A DNA stretch of 16,256 bases from Auxenochlorella pyrenoidosa. Taxonomy: Eukaryota; Chlorophyta; Trebouxiophyceae; Chlorellales; Chlorellaceae. Positions 9,637-16,256 of this stretch are shown one piece after another. The position numbers were made by a program, and so were the translations under genes. The notes under the pieces are model-generated. The model was not told where the DNA came from. It made no database searches and saw nothing but the letters and a program-made list of their open reading frames with translations. The first letter of the stretch is position 1, and the number at the start of each line of letters is the position of its first letter. The DNA is taken from the NCBI GenBank assembly GCA_001430745.1, contig KQ481946.1, forward strand, positions 315,987 through 332,242, given 5' to 3'.

Positions 9637-10558
9637 GGCAGCGCCGGTGGGGTGCGATGCGTGACTGCAATCAGCCGCAATCCCTCAAAGAGCGACCCAC
9701 CTTCCTGTGTGTGCAGTCTGGTCCCGCTATATGACCCGTGCCTCTGTTCAGTGCGTTTGATCACAACCCGCCCCGTAATGCCTTCCAATTCTTTGCTTGC
9801 CTTGCTTGCCTGTCGCTCCATGGCCCGAACCCTTTGAAGCCCACTCCTGCCCTGCCACAGGCAGATACGCCGGTGCCGACGCCCTGTGACCGCGGCCACG
9901 CCTCTGCCCTGCCTGTAACCTGCCTTGGCTTGGATGCCGAGGGTTTCACAAGTGTGCTGCAGCTGTGTGCGCACCAAACACAAACACTAGTCGCCAAGAG
10001 CAAGTGCTCAGAATGAAAGGGCCAAGAGGGTCTCTATTTTTGCAGGGGCCGCCAAGTTCGTGGTCAGCAGGTGGAGGACGCCAGAGGCTGGTTGGGTGCG
10101 AGGGATGCCGCCCCGCATAGGCGTACACTCAGTGGGATGCAGCTGGCCCCGGCCAGAGTGGACAACCAATGAGCCAACTGGCGGAGAACGGGGGGGGGTC
10201 GGAGCGAGCAGGCCCGAGGGAGGATGGGGTGTGGGGCATGGCAAGTACAACGGACAGCCGCCACGGGTGGCAGGGCGCTGGCAAAACATAATGCCGGGGG
10301 CAGGGGTGGCTGGGCCATCGGGTCGGGGAGTGCAGCGCTGCTAGGGGCACAGTGGCGGGTAGGGGCGGGCGCGGTCGGGTCCGGGCCGCAGGTGTCAGCA
10401 GGGTTGAGGACGTTGAAGATCGCAAAATCGATGAGCTGCCAGGCTTATTCTGCTTGTGACAAGGAGCGCAGGCCCCAGGCGGGCTGCCTGGCGGCTGCTG
10501 GGGGCCACGCCATCAAGAGGCAAGGCTGCGCAGCTGCCTGCGGGTCCGGCTCAGGCGA
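9637..10558. other. Spacer between convergent FAS1 and small membrane-protein genes
   Basis: This holds the 3' UTRs of two genes that point toward each other. No TTACA (TGTAA on the minus strand) was found for the minus gene. A minus-strand frame open from 10444 to 10064 has some coding-like codons near 10370-10440, but no matching donor or start was found, so it is not called. Confidence 0.5.
9914..9918 (+). promoter_or_regulatory. TGTAA polyadenylation signal for the FAS1 gene
   Basis: The motif lies 278 bases after the FAS1 stop on the same strand, a reasonable 3' UTR length for a green alga. No competing TGTAA was seen between them. Confidence 0.5.
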
Positions 10559-11005
10559 TCACGCTGCTGCCTTCTTCCAGGTGGGCAGCTTGGCCCGCAG
10601 GTCTTGCAGGGTGACTTTTGGCACCTTCAGGTTCTGCAGTGCAGAAGGTAAGGAGCAGCCCAAGGCAGGCTCACACGGGGGGGGGGGGGCATGGAGGGTT
10701 CTCCTGCGCTCCATGGCGGCGGGAGGAGTGCAAGGCTGCTTCGCTGGCGCCGGCGCCGGCGGAGACTCCAACATGCCGCTTTTGCCTCCCTGAGCCACCC
10801 CTGCACTGCCAGGTCTTTGCCGAGGCAGCTCCGTCCCGCAAGGACCGCCAAGCAGCGGGCGAGCAGTTGAGGGAGAGCTTACCACGGAAGGCAGCGTAGG
10901 GAGCGCGTCCCCCTTGTAGCCATACTTGTATCCCGCATACGTCGCTGCGGCAACAACGGTGACTGCAAGCACCGCCACAGTGGACTTCTGAGCGTGGGTT
11001 GTCAT
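10559..11005 (-). CDS. Small single-pass membrane protein, unknown function
   Basis: Two exons on the minus strand, 11005-10883 and 10633-10559, encode 65 residues. The donor reads GTG|GTAAGC and the acceptor CTGCACTGCAG; both sides are phase 0. Residues 8-24 (STVAVLAVTVVAAATYA) form one hydrophobic helix, followed by Gly/Tyr/Lys residues (GYKYGYKGD) and, after the splice, a basic amphipathic tail (NLKVPKVTLQDLRAKLPTW, ending KKAAA). It looks like a small organelle or endomembrane protein with a short N-terminus, but I do not recognise a family. The 249-base intron is a multiple of three with no in-frame stop, so retention would give a 148-residue form with a Pro/Ser-rich insert. Confidence 0.6.
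   Translation of the reverse strand: MTTHAQKSTVAVLAVTVVAAATYAGYKYGYKGDALPTLPSVVSSPSTARPLLGGPCGTELPRQRPGSAGVAQGGKSGMLESPPAPAPAKQPCTPPAAMERRRTLHAPPPPCEPALGCSLPSALQNLKVPKVTLQDLRAKLPTWKKAAA
10677..10689 (+). repeat. G13 tract (C13 on the coding strand) in an intron
   Basis: Thirteen G lie in the intron of the minus-strand small gene. On its own strand this is a poly-C tract about 40 bases before the acceptor. Confidence 0.85.
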
Positions 11006-12249
11006 GGGTAGGGCTTTGAAAATGGCGGCCGGAGAGCGCAAGGGCTTGCGAGTATGTTGGGACGCTTCGATGAGGCGGTCAGAGTGCAGGTCGTCTTGGG
11101 GTTTGAGACTACGAAGCTGTTGAGCGACGTGGCCCGCAGAGCATACACAGCAGGTGGGGAGGACCGGCTCTCCTATGCTGTGCTTGTGTTGCTGGGCATG
11201 TGGTAGACACTCGGAGCGCAATGAGAGTCCCAAGATTCGCAGCCTTGCGCAAACGCATGCCGGTACTTTGCCTACTGGTAGTGCACCCGGGCGGCAGGTG
11301 CTGCTGTACCCGGGCATTGTAGTGCGCTGCCAGTGCCCTGTGAACCCTATAAATGCGTCATCATGCAGAACTTTAGCCGTCTGGCATTTCAGGGCGAAAT
11401 GCTCCAGGCCAGGTAAGGCCTCCAACAGCCCGCACCCCTGCAGCCCCCTGCCACACACAACGGCTGTGGCTGTGGCTGAGCAGCGGGCGATCGGCAACCC
11501 CTCCCAGCTCCTCAAGACCTAACTGAAACTAGTTGACTACAATCAGGTATTACCAAACAAGGGATGCGGCTGTGGAGTGCTGTGCATACAGTGGCCAAGA
11601 AGGCGCTGGACCTGTTGATCTCAGCGCGCCGCCACCTGCCGGTGCTCTAGGTTCCACAGCCAGCGAAGGGCTCGGCTGTGCAAGCACGTAACAAGGGCCT
11701 AGTAAAGCCTGCAATTAGCATTTCAGCACAAATTCCCCATCCGTCCTGACCCTGCCGGCAGGCGCCCTTGGATGCAGGCGCCTTCGCCTTCTCCGTCACT
11801 GCTTGCCTGGAGCCGTCTGTTGCACTGCCCACAGTTGGCCTCCATTTAGCGTCCTACGGTGACCTGTGCCGACCCAAACCATCAATCAAGTTGCGCAAAC
11901 GCAGCAGAGCTTGGTTTGCAGCTGCAGCAGCTCACCGGCGGCGGGACCTCAACAGTGCCTCGACCTGCAGGATGCGCTCTGGTGCATTGCCTGAAAGCGT
12001 GTCTCCGCCGATGCGAACAACATCTGTCTTAGGCAGGAGGCAGAAAGGGCAAGCCATTTCTGCCAGGTGCACCACCTGCCAGCTCAGCCTGGCGTGTGGC
12101 AAGGACATTTGCATTCACCCCTGGCCCATCCTTCAGCTCTTTGCATTTGCGATACTGCCCCGCAAGCAGCCCAGGCGCGCTGTCAGTCCCCTTGAAGGCC
12201 TTTGCTCCTGCATGATGTGGCTTGGCGGTCCCTGAGACGCTGCAGAGCA
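11006..12249. other. Poorly resolved region between the small membrane gene and the ankyrin gene
   Basis: No long gene is evident. It should hold the promoter of the minus-strand small gene. Short coding-like stretches appear on both strands: plus-strand 11363-11412, 11444-11522 and 11564-11650, and a minus-strand 60-codon frame 12114-11932 with a CPFC motif. A TATAAA lies at 11348-11353. None could be built into a confident gene model. Confidence 0.4.
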
Positions 12250-12510
12250 ATGCCGAGGTCACGCAGTGCGGCTGGCACGGCCAGCGGGTCCTGGAGCGGC
12301 TGCAGCTGCGCGAACTGCAACAAGAAACGAAGTGTAGGCCTGCGAGCGGAGGATATTGAGCTGTTGGCTGAAGATATCGCAGACCTGCTCGATCAGGGTG
12401 CGTGGCAGCGTGCGGGGAGCCCCAAGCAATGCAGGCCGGGTTGTCAGCGCGTGGGCGGCGGCGGCGGCAGCGGGTGGCGCTACCTGCCTCGCATGCTCGA
12501 TTGTGCTCAT
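12183..12510 (-). CDS. Possible small minus-strand gene, 52 residues (tentative)
   Basis: The model is two exons, 12510-12484 and 12314-12183. The donor is CAG|GTAGCG, the acceptor is the strong pyrimidine-rich TTTCTTGTTGCAG, both are phase 0, and the intron is 169 bases. The product starts MSTIEHARQ, continues with an amphipathic stretch (FAQLQPLQDPLAVPAALRD), and stops at TGA 12185-12183. An in-frame ATG at 12531 is an alternative start. Codons in the second exon are rich in G/C at the third position, like real genes here. It overlaps, antisense, the proposed first exon of the ankyrin gene, so probably only one of the two models is right. Family unknown. Confidence 0.3.
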
Positions 12511-15500
12511 CGCATTGCCCTTATTGCGCATCAGAGCCCTTCAGACAGACGCTGTCAGCTCCCCGCGCAGCACCGGCGGGGGCAACACCGCCTGCTGCGC
12601 CGCTGCCCATGCCGCGCTGCGCATCTGCCAAACCAGAGTCCCGTATGCAGGTGTGCGCGCGCTCGTGCCTGCGCCCGCTGCCGTGCCTCCCGGGCCCACT
12701 GCGCCCTGCCCCACCCCTCCCTGCCGCAGGCGACTTCCGGTATGAGGACCACCCGGAGGTGGAGCCCGGCACGCCGTCATGGATCTTTGACGCCAACACC
12801 GCCGCGGCGCGCACGCTGGTGGCGGCCGTGTCGGCGGGCGACGGCGAGCGGCTGGTGGCCGCCTGGAAGGAGCTGGAGCTGGAGGAGAACATCGACGACT
12901 TCTACCGCTGCGAAGCTGCCGGGCAGCTGCTGATCCTGGCGGCCCAGCTGGGCAGGGCGGCGGCGGTGCGCCCGCTGCTGGCGCTGGGCGCGCGGCTCGA
13001 TGCGGTGGACGAGCACGGGCACCAGGGGCCGCCGCTGCTGCACGCCGCCAGCGGCGGCTCCGTCTCCGTCGTGCGCGCGCTGCTCGAGGTGGGGCCGCTG
13101 CGGGGGGTGGGGGTGGGTGGGTGGGGTGGGGTGGGGGGTGGGGGGGGGGCAATGCGCGCGCTGCTTGCGCTGGCGGCGCCAGGCTCGCCTCGCATGCCGG
13201 GCCAGGAGCAGGCATCCCTTTTGTGTTTGCGGGCACGGCCCGCAGGACACAGGCAGCCCGGCCATGCTCGCAACAGCATGCTATCCCGGAAGCTGCAGCC
13301 GCATGGGCGCTGTTGTGGCGGGATGCCGTGCAGGGAGGCGCCAGCCGTGCCGTGCCGTGGCGTGCCGGCTGTGCAGCCCTCTGCCTCCTCACTGCGCCGC
13401 CCGGCCACGCCGCTGCCCCCCTGCAGTCTGGCGCCAGCCCTGACCAGCAGGACGTGCGCGGCCAGAGCGCGCTGATTGTGGCTGTGCTGGCAGACCGGGC
13501 CGCGGTGGCAGAGGTGCTGCTGTCTGCGGGGGCAGACCCAAACCTGGCAGGTGGGCTGGCATCAGGTGCAGGGGGAGGCGCGGCCGCGGGGACAGAGGCT
13601 GCTCTCGACTGAGCCCGGTTGGGTGGGCTGCCCCAAGTTGCATGGTGGGCTTGCAAGTGGGCGCGAGGTGGGCTGCCCAAGTGCGCTACGGAGGCTGTGG
13701 GTCCTGCAGCGCCGTCTGTTGCCTGCCTGTCTGTTGCCTGCCTGCTGGGCGCTCAGCGGCCCCCACCCACCTACCACATACTCGCACACCGGCCCCTGCC
13801 GCCTGCAGACTCATTTGGGGCCACCCCCATCTGGTACTGCGGGCAGTTCAACGCGCTCGACTGCATCCCAGGTGCCGGCGCTCGCGGGCTGGGGCCAGCC
13901 AGGGTGCCCGCCCGCCCCTCGCACGCTGCCAGCACCCGACATGGCATGGATCAGCAGCGCGCCTGCGGCCTGCGCATGCGTGCTGGGATGTGGTGGTGCC
14001 GCACCCTCACGCCCGCCCGCCCCGGCCCCCCGCCAGAGTCGCCACTTTTAGCAATTTGAAAATTCGCATTGCTGGCTCTCCGCAGTGCTGGGCCTGCACG
14101 GCGCCGACGCCTTCCACATCGACCCGCAGACCCAGGACGACCCCGTGGAGGTGCGCCCGTGCATGGCTGCTGAGGCCGCTGCTGCCGCCGCTGCTGCTGC
14201 TGCGGCTGCTGCTGTTGCGCTTATTGCTGCTGCTCTGCTGCTGCGCTTGCTGCTGCTGCTCTGCTGCGCTTGCTGCTGCTGCTGCTGCTGCCGGCCCCTT
14301 GCATTGCATGCTGGTTGTGGTGCTCGGTGCACGGCAGGCCCGGGGCTCGGCCTCTGGAGGTTGGGTGCGCACCCGGCTAGGCAGTTTGTGTTGGCTCGCT
14401 GCCGCTGCTGGGCCCACTTCCAAGAGGAGCAAGCTGGCGCTGCCGCTGCCGCCGCTCCGGAAACGCGCGCCCCCTCAGCCCCGCTGGCGCGCACGCCCTG
14501 CCTGCCCCTGCCCCTGCCTGGCTGCAGGCTGCGCTGAAGCAGGGGTACACTCGGGCGGCCGAGTCGCTGCGGCGCCTGCAGCAGCGGCAGCGCATGCGGG
14601 AGCGGCAAAAGGCCTGCGGCGCTGGCGCCGGCGCGCAACGGCAGGGCCAGGGGCAGCCCGCGGGGGATGAGCAGGAGCTGGCACGGCGGCAGAAGGAGGC
14701 GGATGCCGCCATGGCGGCCCTGCTGGCAGAGCTGGAGGAGAGCTCGGTTGGTGGCGGCGCCGGCGGCAGCGGCGCCGGCAAGCAGGGCGGCGGGGGCAAG
14801 GGCAAGAAGGCCAAGCACCCCAAGCAGCAGCAGCAGCAGCAGCAGGGGCCGGCGGAGCGGCGGCCCAGCAGCAGCGCGTGCAGCACCAGGCGGCCCCCCA
14901 CACCCCTCAGCAGCAGCAGCAGCAGCGGCAGCAGCAGGGCGACCCGCAGCAGCCGGCGGCGGCTGCGCAGCAGCAGGCGCAGCAGCCCCGGGCGCGGCTG
15001 CGGCGCGGCGGGCCGCCCGGCATCGCTGACGCGCAGCAGCCGACGTCGCCCCAGGCCGTCCCCAGCCCCTCCAGCGGCCCCCTTGCCTCCCTGATAGCGG
15101 TCCTGCACCCACAGTCGGAGGCTGTGCTGCTCACAGCCACTGAGGCGGCCAAGAAATCGGCGGCGGCAGAGGGCGGTGCGGGCGGCGGCAAGAAGGGCGC
15201 GCGGCCCAAGCGCAGCGCGTCTGCCTCTTCTACCGGGCCGACCTCCAATGGGCAGCATGAGCCAGCAAAGGAGCGGCAGCATCAGGCCGAGGCGGCTGCG
15301 GCTGCGGAAGCAGAGGCTGCTGCGGCAGCGGCGGCGGCGGTGGCGGCTGCGGCGGCTGCAGCGGAGAAGGACCGGGAGGACCCAAATGCGGAGCTGCGGT
15401 GAGGGCGGAGCTCTGGGTGCCTCGCCGGCGTGTGTACAGTGCGATGGGGGCCCATGAGGCGCTCCTGCCCTGCTTCCCCTGGGTGTGCATCTGTTGCTGG

Positions 15501-16256
15501 GCACGGGCCGCGACACTGGGCTTGCCCCCTGCCTGGCTGCCTCATGGGACCTGCCCTCATCCGCGCCCGCCCGTGCAGGCGGCAGTGGGAAGCCCTGCTT
15601 GCAGAGGCGGCCGCCTGCGGCAGCGACCAGCAGCGGCAGCAGCAGCTGGCGGGGCAGATAGAGCAGCAGATGCCCGGGGTGGCGGAAGGTGCGCCACCCT
15701 GCCCGCCGACCCGGGCCTGCTGAGAGGCCCGGCGCGCCAGGCTTGCCCAGCCTGGGACAAGCCTGCAGCGCTCTGCACGGCTATGTGCCCACCCTGGCGG
15801 GCTGCGCCCTGCATGCATGCGCTCCTGCACTGGGCGGGGGGGCGGGCGTGCTCAAGCGCAGCGGTCATCAGCTGGGAGCGGGTGTGCAGGCAGTCCTGGC
15901 CGCTCGCCACGCCTTTGACTCCAGCCTGTGCTCTTCGCTCCCACCTCCCACCCTTCATCCTGCAGCCGGGGTGTCTGTCAAGTATGGAAAAAAGCTGCTG
16001 GGCAAGCTGCAGCGCGCCCCGGCTGCCGCCGCAGCTCTCGCCGCCGCGACCGCCGCCGCCGCCGAGGTGCTCGCCCCTGGCTTTGACGAGGCCATGGCGG
16101 CGGCAGAGGCGGCAGAGCGGCGGGCCAACCCGGCTGCCGCGCTGCCCGATGACCTCTTCTCCGACGAGCCGCTGCCGGCGGCGAGGCAGCCGTGCGCGGC
16201 GGAGCGGCGAGCCGCCGAGGTCGAAGCCGCGCTGGAGGCGGCGCTTGCCGAGGCGC
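12250..16256 (+). CDS. Ankyrin-repeat protein with Gln/Ala-rich tail (3' end outside window)
   Basis: Exons: 12250-12397 (tentative), 12730-13088, 13427-13550, 13809-13871, 14086-14150, 14528-15398, 15579-15688 and 15966 to the window edge; all splice phases agree. Conserved part: DFRYEDHPEVEPGTPSW, then ankyrin-like helices (GQLLILAAQLGRAAAVRPLL, GPPLLHAASGGSVSVVRALL, GQSALIVAVLADRAAVAEVL with SAGADPN, and GATPIWYCGQFNALDCI), about four or five repeats, ending near AALKQGYTRAAESLRR. Then come a charged coiled-coil-like segment, a Lys-rich patch, poly-Gln, and Ala/Glu-rich helices. Ankyrin repeats bind proteins; the partner is unknown. The start is unsettled: ATG 12250 with donor 12398 gives LLDQG-DFRYED, while ATG 12609 with donor 12643 also fits the phase. 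Within the exon 14528-15398 the frame shifts by one base in the Gln-rich region (about 14815-14880), so an unseen intron or a sequence error is likely. Confidence 0.75.
13102..13149 (+). repeat. G-rich tract with G-quadruplex potential in an ankyrin-gene intron
   Basis: Many runs of three to ten G separated by single T lie right after the donor of the intron 13089-13426. The pattern exceeds the four G3 runs needed for a quadruplex. Confidence 0.8.
14165..14291 (+). repeat. GCT/CTG triplet-rich repeat in an ankyrin-gene intron
   Basis: Imperfect GCT/GCC/CTG triplets fill about 125 bases of the intron 14151-14527. A higher-order unit built on CTGCTGCGCTTGCTGCTG is repeated near 14237-14291. 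Confidence 0.8.
14824..14844 (+). repeat. CAG/GCA triplet run (poly-Gln) at the frame break
   Basis: A run of about seven CAG codons follows CACCCCAAG, and more interrupted CAG repeats follow at about 14908-14940. In the upstream frame it reads as Gln; in the downstream frame the same bases read as Ala. Replication slippage or base-calling error is likely here. Confidence 0.75.

Noticed and set aside
10064..10444. Minus-strand open frame with a coding-like start (LIDFAIFNVLNPADTCGPDP) after a CAG acceptor
   Set aside because: The frame soon turns into Pro/Leu/Ala-rich sequence, no phase-compatible donor was found in the upstream small gene without losing its conserved-looking tail, and there is no start codon of its own with support.
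11932..12114. Minus-strand 60-codon frame with CPFC and a plausible C-terminus
   Set aside because: It has only one Cys pair, moderate codon bias, and no supported splice link to the minus-strand frame upstream, so it is kept as a note only.
14048..15516. Long antisense frames opposite the ankyrin gene tail
   Set aside because: Low-complexity Ala/Arg/Leu/Ser shadows of the CAG/GCG-rich coding strand.
1..16256. Bacterial-type systems, CRISPR arrays, transposons, tRNA or rRNA
   Set aside because: No regular repeat-spacer pattern, transposase motif, long terminal repeat or cloverleaf was seen; spliced genes show this is eukaryotic nuclear DNA.

Overview
The window looks like nuclear DNA of a green alga, most likely a GC-rich Chlorella-type trebouxiophyte. 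The DNA is very GC-rich. Genes are cut into many short exons by introns of roughly 90-380 bases that mostly end in TGCAG. Proteins carry long Ala, Gln, Gly and Ser runs. TGTAA, the usual green-algal polyadenylation signal, follows two of the genes. There are no operons and no bacterial signals. The lineage is inferred from these traits and was not searched.

Layout. (1) 1-1448, plus: the 3' end of an Ala/Gln-rich, probably disordered protein of unknown function. (2) 1938-5083, plus: a complete NEK-family Ser/Thr protein kinase in eight exons; two of its introns appear to use GC donors, both reading GCGCGC, and its DFG motif is DVG. (3) 5461-8143, plus: a secreted expansin in eleven exons, with a double-psi beta-barrel domain followed by a CBM63-type domain. 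(4) 8255-8352: a long inverted repeat with the TGTAA signal in its loop. (5) 8530-9636, plus: a fasciclin (FAS1) domain gene with no visible signal peptide, either a separate gene or the C-terminal part of a wall protein joined to the expansin. (6) 10559-11005, minus: a 65-residue single-pass membrane protein whose intron is open in frame. (7) 11006-12249: poorly resolved, with two low-confidence small-gene candidates, one of which extends to 12510. (8) About 12250-16256, plus: an ankyrin-repeat protein with a long Gln/Ala/Lys-rich tail. It runs off the right edge and has an apparent reading-frame break in its Gln-rich part.

The expansin and the FAS1 gene form a cell-wall pair on the same strand, about 390 bases apart. 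Nothing else suggests a shared pathway. No mobile element, tRNA, rRNA or CRISPR array was seen. Exon borders were worked out by hand from splice sites, phase and family conservation; uncertain borders are marked.
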